Source: Lepiota brunneoincarnata | Lineage: Eukaryota > Basidiomycota > Agaricomycetes > Agaricales > Agaricaceae | Direction: 5' to 3' | Length of the DNA stretch: 64,000 bases | Assembly (NCBI GenBank): GCA_023014365.1 | Contig: JAEBUN010000054.1 | Coordinates: 1 to 64,000 of the forward strand | Shown here: piece after piece, positions 21,022 to 33,007 of the stretch | Layout: each line of letters opens with the position of its first letter | Position numbering within the stretch: position 1 is the stretch's first letter | The notes under the pieces: model-generated | Seen by the model: only the letters and a program-made list of their open reading frames with translations | Databases searched by the model: none | Told to the model about the DNA's origin: nothing | Program-made: the position numbers and the translations under genes

Positions 21022-21279
21022 TTGAGGGGTTGGTGTTACTGGCGGTGTTGAGGTGAGGAGTAAGGCCTTTCGTGCATGGCCTCATAATGTCTCTTGGTCT
21101 GACAATGATGTGGTCACTGTAGGTCCTGCTCCTGATGGTTGTTGATGCTTTGCACTCTCGGAAGACTGACTTTGCTGGGATGGAAGCTTTGACTGTGACC
21201 ATGTCTGGACTCTTGGTTGGTCTGCCGTGTTGTAAGGATCATAGGGATAGAGAAGGAGTGTGGTTATGAGCTAGCCACC

Positions 21280-21297
21280 CCTTGCGGTGGGCTCCAA
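21280..21297 (-). promoter_or_regulatory. possible tRNA-type primer site of G2
   Basis: On the minus strand TTGGAGCCCACCGC follows CTTACAC, which looks like an LTR end followed by a site starting TGG, as expected for tRNA priming. A nearly identical arrangement occurs at 22671-22684. The LTR upstream is at most about 230 bp and its start is not clear. Confidence 0.4.
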
Positions 21298-21460
21298 GTG
21301 TAAGGCTGCTACAAGTTCTTGGGGGTAAAAGACATCCATTCGGTAACTATGTAGCACATATTTTAAAGGTTCTATGTGTCTGTGTTTCTACAAAAATTGG
21401 GAATAAAAGGAGTGCTATGGTACGTAAATGAGAGACTGAGAGCGTAAACAAGCGAGTTTT

Positions 21461-22516
21461 CTATGTAAAAATGAGTGTGAAGGTGAAAGAATTATGTGTA
21501 AGATAAGAATAAATAGAGAGAGATAAAGAGTGAGCCAAATTACCACTGTACACTAGATAATCGTGATGTCCTCGCATAGCCAAGAGGGTGTCCCTACAAC
21601 AAACTGTAAGCTCTCCATGCTTGAGTAGCCAATTAGTGATGGTAATGAATTGGCAGTAGTACTTGCCAAACTGATACCAATTATGCATAGGAATAGTGGC
21701 ATGTGTTTTGGCAAACATCTTCAGGTTGGCCACTGAGTATTTGTGGTTGTCCTTGGCTCCAGGATATAATGCCACAATAGCCTGCTTGAAATGGTCCCAG
21801 TCATGGCCCTGAGTAGCAATGCAGGATTGCCAAACCTCATATTCTCAACTGTCTAGATAATGGAGGGTATGCTGAATCAGCTTGTGAGCTGTTAAACCAC
21901 AATCATTACCCAAGATTTCAATCTCGCTGAAGAACCGTATGAGCAAGAGTGGCTGGCTATCAAATTTGGGGGCCCCACAGTCATGAGGAGGTGGCATGTG
22001 TCAGTTAGACTGAGGGGCATGATAGTGATGGTAGATATGCTGGGGCTGGACAGGTGCTGGTAGTGGAACTAGTGCTGCTGGCTGGTAGTGGGGTGGTGGC
22101 TGCTGTGGAGCCTGAGAGAGCACTTGTTGAGGAATCTGAGAGATCCGCAGCTGTGGTGGGGGCAGGGGTGCCTGCTGAGAGGCCAGAGGAGCCTGTGGTG
22201 CTAAGGGGTTACCTGCTGGGGAACTGGTTGTTGTTGATGAGGACAATCCAGAGCTTGCAGTTGTTGATGGTAGTGCTATTGAGGATGACAGTGGTGAGTC
22301 TGCTGGGTTGCCCCATTGCACAGGAATGAAGCCAGGCCTTGAGGGACCTGGCTGGACATAAGTACCATAATGGGGTGCTGGGTCATGGCTTGGGTTAGGG
22401 TTTCTTGTTGGGGTGCTGGCCCAAGTGAGCTGATCATTGTAAAAGTTTGCTCCATAATACACCATTGTCAAATCTGGTGTGTGCCAAGGTGCCATATTAA
22501 ATGAAGATGCTGTCAA
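21461..22516 (-). pseudogene. Element G1 Gag relic
   Basis: Two frames: 22516-22001 (Pro/Gln/Ser-rich, 171 codons) and about 22000-21461 with a Gag-like domain (PPPHDCGAPKFD, FFSEIEILGNDCGLT, later WDHFKQAIVALYPGA and FGKYYCQFITITNWLL). Stops near 21995 and 21845 break it. It ends where sequence resembling the LTR of G2 begins. It is related to the G2 Gag but is a separate copy. Confidence 0.6.
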
Positions 22517-22670
22517 TGAATTGGAAAAGGGATAGTAGGGTGTGAGGTTTTGAGGAATAGAGGTGTTGGACAGATCTAGGATTGGGTCTCAGACAGCAAG
22601 CAAGAGCTCCTGGAAGAGCAAGCAAGTGGTGTTGATGGATAGATGAACCTAGAAGCCCCTCGCAGTGGGC

Positions 22671-23087
22671 TCCAGTTGTAGAACAAAAAGTTGTGTTCAC
22701 AACAAAATAGTAAAAATGAGTGTAACCGGTGAAATGGTTATGAGGCCTCAAGTGTTATGATCTTTGCTCCTTTTGTATCCAAAGATAACTGGAGAAGGCC
22801 TTCAATCACTCTACAAGGTGTCTGAGACAGTTGGCCTTGTGGAGCTTAGTGGATTATGCTCAATGAGATAACAAGGGAACACGCCAAGTTAAGGCAGAGA
22901 GAGGTTAATGACTGCTGTTAACAAGATTAGAGCTTAAGGCTTTAATCTCTACTTGTACAGGCCTTTATATACCTATGAGATGCTATATACTTGTTATAGG
23001 TTATTGGACTGTTCTACTTGTCCTGCGCAGTCTTGACCATGATGCACATCCTAGCTGATGGCATTCTACTGTTATTTATATCTTACA
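22671..23087 (-). repeat. Element G1: possible primer site and LTR
   Basis: On the minus strand TGGAGCCCACTGCG (22684-22671) follows a sequence ending TTCTACA (about 22687), and a TGTAAG at 23087 could be the LTR start. A TATAAATAA lies close to that start, which is odd for an LTR, so the outer end is uncertain. A TTTCACC-GTTACACTC motif is shared with the G2 leader (about 21470) and with 48830-48860. Confidence 0.4.
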
Positions 23088-23478
23088 ATGAGTCAGTGTC
23101 CTCATTCTTCATTCCACTGCTGTGCAATGTTCCATCACTTTCCTCTGACTCATAATCCTCTTCTCCTGATCCTATCTCCATGGATTCTCCTCCATTCTTG
23201 CTCTCCATTCTCTCGGTGCTTCCATCCACATTGGAGGTTGGATTGGTCAATCTGTGGCTATCTTCTTTGTCCTCGGGGTATTCCAGAATATCCTCCAGAG
23301 TTATCTCCATTCCTGCTTCTCTTGCCAGGTCCTACATGGCATTGCAGTATTCCCCTTCTTTGTCTTCATACTCCTGTGCTTGTAGCTGGTCTGTGGTCTC
23401 CTGTACCCATCTTGTAAAGCCAAATAGTTATTCTTGTTCCTCTCAGTCTGGACTGTTCATAACATCAAGTCCATCATA
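23083..23478 (-). pseudogene. acidic coding-like remnant, probably F2 Gag
   Basis: The minus-strand frame from about 23415 encodes RWVQETTDQLQAQEYEDKEG, then after a stop an acidic segment (MEITLEDILEYPEDKED ... GSGEEDYESEESDG) ending at 23083. It lies between the F2 leader and the possible LTR of G1. Gag N-termini of related elements are acidic, but I cannot assign it with certainty. Confidence 0.4.
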
Positions 23479-24202
23479 AGAGCAAGAACACGAGAGGGAG
23501 TGAAATTAGGAATAGGGTAATGACAGAGGGTAAAGAATGAGAGGTCATTTAAAATGAGAGAATGAGAGTGAGGCTCCCCAAAAACCTTTCCTAGAGGTGC
23601 TCATACACCTGTTTTATACTACAAGTCCTAGACAATTAGTGACAAAAGATAGAATACATCACAAAGGAAAATAAATGTGTAACTACCACTACAAAGGAAA
23701 AGAACTACACTAAAGAGGGAGGGGGGCATTGTGCCACTGGGATCAACAATGCCTCAGGAATCACGACACATCAGGAGTGATAGACAATGTGAGAAGGAAG
23801 CATGTGCCAAGTTTCATGTGCAGGCACATTTCCTCTCTCACAGTGGTGGTAGTTGTCTAGCAATTGATTATCGCTAGAAGGATGAAAAATTGGGTGGCAA
23901 TGATGGATATTCCTGAATACAGGTTCCACGATCTGACAACACAACAGTGGCAAGGGCACATAATGTGTTCAAGTTCTAGGGTTATTATTCAGTAGGTAAT
24001 GAGGGTGGCGGTGGAGATGAAGACAAAGATGAGTAAGTAAGCCAAATCTTCTGGTGGGGAGAGGTTCAGGAATGTAGCGATGGCTACACAGAGAGGTGGT
24101 TTTCTTTTGCATGTCATGTTTGGATGACCAGAGTGTCTTGATGTGTTCAGTATGTTGGCAGAGCAGAGCAGAGTAGAGGGTGAGCAAGAGATAAGCAGCA
24201 GA
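23479..24202 (-). other. F2 leader and unassigned sequence
   Basis: Follows the F2 primer site. It has two short minus-strand frames (24187-23969 and 23959-23771) without known motifs, and purine-rich sequence at 23480-23570. Probably the 5' untranslated and broken Gag region of F2. Confidence 0.4.
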
Positions 24203-24203
24203 G

Positions 24204-24215
24204 TATCTTAGTGTT
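24204..24215 (-). promoter_or_regulatory. F2 self-primer binding site
   Basis: On the minus strand AACACTAAGATA stands 1 nt after the LTR end and is the exact 12-nt complement of TATCTTAGTGTT at the predicted transcript start of the LTR (24388-24377 on the minus strand). It has the same geometry as in e1 and B. Confidence 0.68.
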
Positions 24216-24216
24216 T

Positions 24217-24605
24217 TGTTACCCAGGTTAGGGGTTCACTCATGAGTAGCACAGAGTTTGACATAGGATGTCTATACAGACTTGGTCCTGTCCTACTAAG
24301 CATGACTTGGAGATAACAGAGCACTATAAGTCCAGCCAGTTTATGGGCAAAGAGGTATAGGAGGCAAGAACTGTATAACACTAAGATAAGGATACATAGT
24401 GATGTAGTGTATCCTTATATAATACTAAGTGTGGCTATGCTCCTACTATAAATGGGAGGACCCAAGTAATTATGAGTCAGAGATAAGAGAATGAGTCATA
24501 AGCTAAATATAATCCTTCTGATGTACACTACTGATTGTTTCATAGTGACATTTGATGTAAGAGAGTAAACTAAACATAACCTTCTGATGTGGAATTCTGA
24601 TAACA
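24217..24605 (-). repeat. F2-family 5' LTR, copy 2
   Basis: 389 bp, minus strand, TGTTATCAGA ... GGGTAACA. TATATAAGG (24421-24413 on the minus strand) lies 33 nt before the start of TATCTTAGTGTT. The primer site follows directly, so this is a 5' LTR. Its 3' LTR was not found; the copy at 16064-16448 is in the opposite orientation. Confidence 0.78.
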
Positions 24606-25360
24606 CTTAGTAAACCAAGCTATCAGAACACTCTCCAGAGGGATTCAGGACTCTACAATACCTATCAAGTATACTCCAGTTACATCAAGGGACCTTACAA
24701 GCAGTTTTCTGATGAACTTGGATTTGTTCAAATGTAAAGAATGTACATAACAGCTGTTGCAAGTGTATCATGCCTATAGCAAGCCCAATAATGATGACCG
24801 GACCATGGAACAGAACATCCCACATTTGGGAGGTGGTACCTAATGCCCAAAACCCTAGAAAATATCAAAGACTCATAATTAACAAGTGCTTTGTGGGTCT
24901 TGGCACCTCAGCATACTGCCTAACTGAGATTAATTACAATGGATCAAGGGATTGTCCATCCACTATACATTCCAACCATAATTGATCTAGAGGCTTAATG
25001 TGCTTGCATGGACATGGAATAATGCAGATGAGCATGGAACATGTCTGGCTGGATTGCCATTTGTTAATCAGAGAAAAACCCATAACCCAGGGCAAGGTAG
25101 AAATGCTGCCAAACCTTCCAAAATATTCTACAGTGCTTGTAACAATTAAGCTTATTGTTTTCTATTTCATATTTACTATCTCTCATATGTACATATCTAA
25201 ATAATATAAATACAGTTGTGCTTGTTCATAGAGAAGCAAGAGGTCTCACCCCTAACACCACATACAAGTCTGTGAGCTGTGATCAAGAACAGTTTCAGAA
25301 GGTTATTTAGTGTGTGTCATTAAGTGTGATTTCTTCAGTCATCAACCAACCCAGAGACAG
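24606..25360. other. unassigned, probably decayed LTR or leader sequence
   Basis: Short plus-strand frames (24770-24985, 24998-25204) have no known motif. On the minus strand the stretch 25150-25270 reads like the R/U5 part of an LTR (TATTTATATTATTTAGA after a pyrimidine-rich start) and may belong to the D-family repeat. I see no gene. Confidence 0.35.
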
Positions 25361-25460
25361 AGATAGAGACAGAGAACAGAGTTTCAGAGTTTCAGAGTTT
25401 CAGAGTGCTAGAGACAGAGACAGAGACCAGAGTAGAGTTCAGAGACCAGAGACCAGAGAC
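25361..25460. repeat. tandem GAGACAGA / GTTTCAGA repeats
   Basis: Imperfect tandem copies of GAGACAGA, GTTTCAGA and GAGACCA lie beside the D-family repeat. The other D copy (5609-5883) keeps only the first unit, so the array expanded or contracted after the two parted. Confidence 0.8.
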
Positions 25461-25735
25461 CCCATACTTTGAATTGACAGGAATTGTCCTTTTACTGTTG
25501 CACTGTACAGCTAATATAACTTCAACAGCTGTTTGTTAACCTCTAAAACACTACTCTCTTGAATTTCACTGTCAGAATGCACCCCCAGAACACCCCAAAA
25601 GATGAAACTGTTCATTATCTATCTCATACTACTTGTATTAGCTTAAGCTTATTGAATTTCAGCTAAGCTTAGTGAAAACAAGCCCTTTATCTATATAAAA
25701 ACACATGAACATTTCCTACCTTTTCAATGGTAGTT
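25460..25735. repeat. D-family LTR fragment, copy 2
   Basis: Reverse complement of 5609-5883 with many substitutions. It contains TATATAAAA at 25693-25701. It interrupts the 3' part of the Gag/protease region of element A. Ends approximate. Confidence 0.55.
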
Positions 25736-26589
25736 AGTTTTTCCAATTCACTTGTGCATTCCTTCCTACTCATCCTTACTCCTTCTCCACTTGCTTCTTT
25801 AATATTCTTTGTAAAATTTCCAGAGCATACACAAGTTCCATGGTCCCTAGGGTATATATACTACATATATTCTATAGGGACCTCAGTTAACATGATCTTA
25901 ACTCACATCTAAAGTTCTCTTCTCTCTCTCTCTCTCTCATTCTCTCTATCTTGCTTCATTTTGCCCTGTTTCACCTTGCCTTGATGTCCCAGCTATTGGA
26001 ATTTGTTCAGAACATGTCCCCTCATTGTTTCATATCATCTCAAGTTCATGTGTTGAGTGGTTATATTTAAATCATTCATTTTCTAGCTGATTTCTCTACT
26101 CTACTTACAGGATCTGGGTTGAAGCCTTAGTGATAGATGGACACTGTCATGCTCACATCACCAAACCCCTAACACCCCAGTTTACATTTTTTCATCACAA
26201 TGTGGTACACTTTCCAAAGGATATATTTAGCCACCAAGCATGGCTGTCATTTGAGTATATGTGCTTGTTTGATGATTATTTGTTTCCAGAAGGGCTTACA
26301 AACTACCAATAGTTCATCAGTGCATCGACAAGAACAAGACCAGACCAGTAAGTTCTACCTTGCTGGAAGAAGTCTTCTTATGATGTTCTTCAGGTGGCTT
26401 TTTGCTATGTCACCAATGCATGAAGTTTTAGGACTGATGAGCTCCTTTACATACATATTCAGAGAAGTAGAAATGTTCTTTGGGAAAGACTTGGTATGTG
26501 GCTGTTATTCCCTCATTTTCAGGAAGCTTATGTATTTTATTACACTTAGGGTTACTGTGTCATTCTAGCCAGGAAGATACCCTATCAAG
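25736..26589 (-). other. decayed element A sequence with a TC microsatellite
   Basis: TC-rich run at about 25919-25940. On the minus strand, broken frames continue from the A Gag/protease region without recognisable catalytic motifs. The plus-strand frames here are chance. Confidence 0.35.
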
Positions 26590-28139
26590 GGGATACATTA
26601 GTGGTTCCTTGGACAGGTTATTGAAGACAGGGGCCCTGTTGGGCTCCAAATTTTCACCATTATAGAATTTGATGTGATACTCAGCCAAGCTGGTGACATC
26701 ATCAGATAGGGAGATGAGTGTCCTTCCTTGTTTTCTGCAGAGTGGCTAGTAATAAAGTCAGTAATTTCAGAACAGCTGTATTGATTAGAGCCAGCCTCTG
26801 ACAGCAGATCAATCATCTCTAGGTCCAATATGTTGGGTTCTTCAGTTGTTTCAACCAGAGCTCATAACTTCTCAGCTTCTTGTATTGAGGAGAGTTCAAT
26901 GTTGTGACTGCATACTCTAGGGGGTCTAATTTGAGAAGGTGAAGTAACATTGTTTTGCTCTGGACACACCCTGGAGGTATGTCTGATTTCTTTACATTTG
27001 AAGCACCTATTCTCAGTCTGTAGCCTCCTCATTTCTTCATTGGATAGGCAAGGCATGCTTCTCCAATTATCACAGTTCAATTTTCTGGAGGGATGATGCC
27101 TATTTGGTTGATTTTGTTCTGAGTGATGTCTGTTGGAGTTGAAATTTGGTGAGGCATTTATCCTTTGTCTGTAGTGTTTCCTTTGCTTATCAGAACCACG
27201 TTTTTCTCCTCAATGGCTCCTGAAATCTGAGCTACTAGCTTGTGGGTGTTGATGCATCTTTGGGCCTGAGCATAAGCTCTGCCCATTGTTTTCCTTTCCT
27301 TTTGAGTTTTGTTGCCTATTCATGACTGACATTGACATTTCTATTGTCTCAGCAGCTCTGAGGACTTCAGAATACCTCAAACTTTCAGGGTTCAGTTGTC
27401 CTAACCATAATTGTTGCTGAATCTTGTTATTTAGGCTATACCACAGCTTGGACACCTTTTCTATTTCACTCACACCACCATTGTATCCAAGTAGGAAGAA
27501 GTATTCATTTAGTTGAGAGGTATAGTCTCAAACAGACAATTCCCCTTGACAGAACTTAGCCAGCTTGTGTTGCTGTTGGGACCTGAAGTCAGCTGGGGAA
27601 GCAGTAATCAAAAAGTGCTTCAAATAATTCATTGATGTTCCATTGAGCAGGGTCTAGTGAAACTTCTTGGAGGTAGAAATTGTAAGCTTTCTCAGTCAGA
27701 AACTGAGCAATTATTGACACCTGTCTTTTAGGTGGAGCTTGGCCATCCACAACATAATCCATGGACTGTTGCATGAATTGGAAGAATGTTTGGGGAGTGG
27801 GGGATCCATTATACTTCTCCAGTGGAATAGGTTTTAGTAAGAAGTGTCCTTGTCTGGGTTGTTGGTTGTTATGGGTATGGGACTCTCCTGAGTCCAAGGA
27901 GGGGTCTGATGTAGAGGTATCAGATTTCTCTGAGTCAGACTCACTGGTGGAGGAGTGAGAGTTTTTGGAGGAAGGTGAGCTTTGCTTACTCTCACTGGAG
28001 GTGTTATCTGATGTGGAGGAGTTGAGGGAACATTCATCACATTCAATTGATTGTTCAGATTCACTGGGTAAAGAACTCAAGAGAATTTGTTTGCTTTTGT
28101 ATTTGGATTGAGAGTGTTTTTTGAGGTAACACTTGGACC
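26590..28139 (-). pseudogene. Element A Gag (second half), zinc knuckle and start of protease region
   Basis: Minus-strand frames: 28139-27589 (basic, then Ser/Asp/Glu-rich, then a Gag domain PIPLEKYNGSPTPQTFFQFMQQSMDYV), 27473-27210 (capsid end) and 27080-26862 with a CCHC knuckle CFKCKEIRHTSRVC. A further frame to 26590 (TLISLSDDVTSLAEYHIKFYNGENLEP) would lead towards protease. Several stops and frameshifts break it. e2 is inserted upstream at 28139/28145; removing e2 joins this frame to 35116-36209 in phase. Confidence 0.75.
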
Positions 28140-28144
28140 CTTTG

Positions 28145-28795
28145 TGTTAGAGCCGGTGCGGGTCGGGACCGAAGCGGAGGGTCGGGGTGGTATCCTTGGT
28201 ATAAGGTAACCGGGGGACAGGGCGAAGTCAGTACGTAGACTTCAGGACCGAGGCGGAGTACGTCGGGCGGGGGGTTGGACTTGCGGCCTCAGCTTATGTG
28301 CTGTGCCCTCCTACTGTCCTAGTCCGTATTTCAGGAAGTCGGAGCCGAAGCGGAGCAAGGCAGAAGAGAGGAGAGGATATGGAACAGGGAGCTGGTCCGC
28401 TGCTCGATTCGATTATCAGACTGAGGAGTACAAGCCAAGTACCTACGGTATATATACTACTGGCCTTACGAACTATGACTCGTACTGACTACGTGCGGAG
28501 TGAAGCGGAGACCCATATGGTTACAAACGGATTACAAACGAAATGGAGACCGGTACGGGTATGGAGACTGGTAACGTATCTTGACTACGGACGGGAAATG
28601 GAGATGGGGAAATAGAGACAGCGAGGTTCAGGTGACCACGGCACGTGTGGAGGTGGTCGCGTGATCGGGGCAGTGGGTTGCGGTCGGAGTGAGTCGGGGC
28701 CGAGTCGGAGGGCAGAGGGTTGTTGTGTGGAACACACGTGGAGTCGAGAAGCCGAAGTTTAAGTGATTAGACTTATAGTTGGCATGGATATGACA
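28145..28795 (-). repeat. e2 3' LTR (651 bp)
   Basis: Minus-strand LTR beginning TGTCATATCC at 28795. It differs from the other e2 LTR at sites near 28244, 28594, 28604 and 28738. Confidence 0.97.
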
Positions 28796-28927
28796 GTGCC
28801 CCCCCTTTAGGGCCGAGCCTCGAGGCCCTAGGCGGTCCAGACCGGGTCCATCGGAAGACATCCGCCCGAGTATAAAAACCGGCGAACTGGTTCGGTCCGG
28901 AAATACACAACTTGACCTCCTACCACC

Positions 28928-29143
28928 ATGAGCAGCCAATCGTCTCGACAACCAACCGCGGCGGAGCGCAAGGCGCAGTTACTGGATGGTAACTGGTCGA
29001 GTAGGGGTATTACGGAGACGGAGGAGACGGAGGAGTCGGAGGAGTCGGAGAGCATCGGAGGCGTTTCGGAAGAGGAGGTGCGAGGTATGATGGAGGATGC
29101 GGCGGCGCCGCCCCGCACCTCTGGGAACGATACGGACAGGTAG
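28928..29143 (+). CDS. antisense 71-residue ORF in e2
   Basis: Identical in protein sequence to the antisense ORF of e1, and transcribed, if at all, against pol of e2. TATAAAAA at 28870-28877, ATG in the context CTACCACCATGAGC, stop at 29141, AATAAA at 29156-29161. Acidic, hydrophilic and without a recognised domain. Because e1 and e2 are near-identical throughout, the match does not prove selection. Confidence 0.55.
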   Translation: MSSQSSRQPTAAERKAQLLDGNWSSRGITETEETEESEESESIGGVSEEEVRGMMEDAAAPPRTSGNDTDR

Positions 29144-29205
29144 TTGTACTTGTCCAATAAATTTTTTTTTTTGTTTCTTGGTGTGGTGGGTGATCAGTGG
29201 AAAAC

Positions 29206-32200
29206 TCAGAGTAAATGGAGGGGGCCAGGCTTAGCGGGGTAAGAGGAATGGAAGGCCTCTACTAAATCTATGGCATGTTCAAGCTCGGTAGCCGGTAACC
29301 ACGAAGACTCTTCTTCGGTGTCTTCATAACCTAACCAGATGACTTTATAGAGGAGCTTGCATGCGCGGCGCCGATCGATCTTTGAGTCGACGATACGGGC
29401 AATCTCGTATTCTGGTTCACCGTCAATAGAAACTGGCGCGGGTGGCGGGTCCGATCGGGCGGGTATGGTGTTAGGCGTAGCCGGTTCGAGCATGGAAACA
29501 TGGAAGACGGGGTGTACTCCACGCATGGAGTCAGGAAGTCGGAGTGTAAAGGAATGGGTACCTGCTTGTGCAATGATCTCATAAGGCCCAAGGAACTTTT
29601 CGGAGAGTTTTTTGGAAGGACGGGTGGTGCGGAAGAATTGGGCTTTTACGAATACCTTTTGTCCAACCTTGAAGTCCGGGGCGGGGAGTCGGCGGGCGTC
29701 GGCGGAGGTCTGGTAGCGTTGCTGGGCTAGCGCTATTTCAGACTTCAAGGTGGTGTGTAGGTCGTCGAGGTCAACAGCAAAATGGCGGGCCCGAGCGGAG
29801 GCGAGATCGCGTTCAGGATGAACTGTGATGTTCGGATGGTATCCTTTATTAGCGAAGAACGGGGAGATACCGGTGGTGGCACTAGGAGCGTTGTTGTAAG
29901 CGAACTCGGCTAGTGGTAGTAATTCGGACCAATTGTCCTGTTGGTAGTTACAGTAGACCCGAAGATATTGTTCGAGGGTCTGGTTGGTGCGTTCCGTCTG
30001 TCCGTCGCCTTCTGGATGGTAGCCCGAAGTGAAATGTAACTTCATATCGAGGGCTTGTCCCAATGAGCGGAAGAAGTGGGAGACGAATTCGGAGCCGCGG
30101 TCGGAGGTAACATGTTCGGGTACGCCGTGCTTGGAGAAGACGTGGAGGACGAATAGGCGGGCGAGGTCGGAGGAGGTGACGGTATCATAAGTCGGGATGA
30201 AGAGGGATTGCTTGGTGAGTCTGTCAACGATTACTAGGATGGCGTCGTAGCCGGAGGAGGCGGGGAGTTTTTCGATGAAGTCCATGGAGATTGAATTCCA
30301 AGGGCGTTCGGGAATGGGGAGTTGTTTGAGGAGACCGTAGGGACGGTGGCGCTGGGGTTTAGACCTCATACAGGTGACACAAGACTTACAGAAATCCTTG
30401 ACGAAGGTGCGGACACTAGGCCAGGTGTATTCGCGCCGGATGAGTTCTAGCGTTTTGTTCTGACCGAAGTGTCCGGCTAGGACATGATCATGCTTGTACT
30501 GGAGGACCCGAAGTCGGAGATTGTCGGCGTCAGGGACGTAGATTCTGTCGTCTAGTAGAAGGAAACCTTTATCATTAACTGACCAACGGCCTTCTGGGCT
30601 AGCAAGGTGGGCGGAAGCGGTCGGATCCGCTGGTAGGGCGGCGAGGATATCGCGGTGTAGCTGGTCGAGATCCATGACTACAGCTGCGCGAAGGGAAGGG
30701 GCGTAAAGAGTGGTGGCACGGACGGAGGCCGCGAGTTGTTCATGAGTGAACACAGGCCGGAAGTTGTGCGGGTTGACCGATGCATAGTCGCTATTCCCCC
30801 CTTTAGGGTAGACGTCCCATCGTCTAGTTAGGGCGTCAGGCTTGGTACCGAGGCGGCCGGGTCGGAAACGGATGACGAGGTGGAACTGGGATAGGAACTC
30901 GGACCAACGAGCTTGGCGGCGAGTGAGGATTTTGGTGGTGCAGAAGTATTCAAGGTTTTTGTGGTCGGTGACTACATCAATAGTAAGAGGGGCACCCTCA
31001 AGATAGTGCCGCCAGATACGAAAAGCCTCGAATATCGCCAGGAGTTCCTTGTCGTGGGTGTCATAATTAAGTTCGGCCGTGTTAAAGGTGCGGGAATGGA
31101 ATGCAACGGGGTGAACCTCTCCGTCATCGGTGATGATAGAGAGGATAGCCGCAAGGGCGTAGTCGGAGGCGTCGGTCTCGACAATGATCTGAGCATCGGG
31201 GGCCCAAGGAGTGAGGACGGGGGCGGATATGAATGCTTCTTTCAGGGAACTGAAGGATTCGCGGCATTCGTCGGTGAAATTCCATTTCACATCTTTGCGG
31301 GTGAGGCGGGTGAGCGGAACGACGATGTCGGAGTAACCGTGAATGAAGCGACGGTAGAAATTGGCGAAACCTAAGAAGGACTGGATGTCCTTGACTTTCT
31401 TAGGTTCAGGCCACTCCTGGATGGTCTTGACCTTGGATTGGTCCATTCGGAGACCGTCGGGGGAAAGAATGTAGCCGAGGTATTCCACTGTGTCAGAGTG
31501 GAATTGGCATTTGTCGGGGCGGGCGTATAGGCCGTGTTGTCGGAGCCGCTTGAGGACCTCCTTGACTTGGTCACGATGGATACTATGATTGTCGGAGTAT
31601 ATCAGAATGTCGTCAAGGTAAATAGTAACGCAGACGTCGAGCATGTCCTTGAATATATCGTTCATGAACCGCTGGAAGGTGGCGGGGGCATTGGTGAGGC
31701 CGAAAGGCATAACCATCCATTCGAAGGAGCCGTAGCGGGTCCGAAAGGCGGTCTTCCATTCGTCGCCGTCAGCAACGCGGACTAGATGGTAAGCGTGACG
31801 GAGGTCGATTTTGGTATATACGCGAGCTTTGCGAGGGGAGTCTAAGAGGTCGGAGATGAGCGGAAGGGGGTAGCGATCCTTCTTGGTAATACGGTTGAGA
31901 CCTCTAAAATCAACACATAAACGGAGGGAGCCGTCCTTTTTCTTGACGAAGAGGACCGGGGCTCCATGAGGAGAAGTGGAGGGGCGAATGAAGCCAATAG
32001 ATAAATGTTCGTCAATGAAATCACGTAGAGCTCCAAGCTCTGATTGTGAAAGGGAGTAAATGGTACCGACCGGAGGCTGACCGCCATCCTCTAGGTTAAT
32101 CTGGAGGTCGTAAGGGCGGTGTGGAGCGAGTGTGTCAGCACGCGATTTACTGAAAACATCGGCGAACTCATGGTATTCCTCGGGGATGGACGAGAGGTCA

Positions 32201-33007
32201 GCCGGGTCATCGGAGACAGAAGAAGACGCGGCCGATGCGGAGGCGGCGGAAAGATTGATTCGGAATTGTTGGGAGCCAGGGAGCTTGGCAGCGCGGATAA
32301 AGGCAGGAGCGTTTATCAAGGAGATGTGCGGTTTCGCAAGGGGGACAGATTGGGACGAGGTCCCGGACAGGGGTGGTGAACCTAGGTCAGGAGAGTCAGG
32401 GGCGGCCATAGGCGGAGCCGATGCGGGTGCGACGCAGGTAGAGACGGAAGCAGGATTCTCGAGTAGGGATGGCCGGAAAGTAATACTGCCCAAAGCCCAG
32501 TCAATCAACGGATTGTAGCGGGTGAGCCAGTTGTGTCCTAAGACCACAGAACAGGAAGAGTCGAGCCGGGTGACATAAGTGTCCAAAATGATAGATTCAC
32601 CGGAGGGGAAAGATACAGGCAGTTGCGCAAGCTCCGTAATGTAGGCATTTGAGGTCCCATCAAATAACCGAAGTTCAATAGCCGGAATGGACGAGGTTGG
32701 AATACTATGAGAACGAACAAAGATGAGTCCACAAAACAGTGAGTAGAACCACTATCAACAAGGGCTTTGAAAGGAGAAAGAGAAGAGAAATCAGAACTAA
32801 CTACATTGTCCGTTGTAGAAATCGGGTCCGAAGCGGAGAGTACGGAAGCGGAGACAGAAGATACAGAAGTAATTAAAGGAGAAGTTAATGTGATATGAAA
32901 GGAGTTCGGGTCGGAAAGAGCGGACGCATTGAGACGGAAACTCTCTGGAGCACAGCAGAGTTCAATGCGATCCTCAGTCTGTGCAGAGGCCTGAGGACCG
33001 CCGACTA
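29206..33007 (-). pseudogene. pol: e2 Pol, frameshifted in protease
   Basis: The same domain order as e1 Pol, with RT (YLDDILIYS), RNase H, integrase (SMDFIEKL, TSDRGSEF, GQTERTNQ) and chromodomain all present in an open 1126-codon frame (29206-32586 and upstream to about 32720). At 32719-32721 there are three A on the plus strand where e1 has four, which shifts the frame just after the protease DSGST motif. Translation from Gag would stop in protease. RT to chromodomain would need an internal start. Confidence 0.93.

Noticed and set aside
16064..24605. The two F2 LTRs as ends of one element
   Set aside because: They are in opposite orientation; only the right copy has a primer site beside it.
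25361..25460. CRISPR-like array
   Set aside because: Units are 8-bp simple repeats without unique spacers, in a fungal genome.
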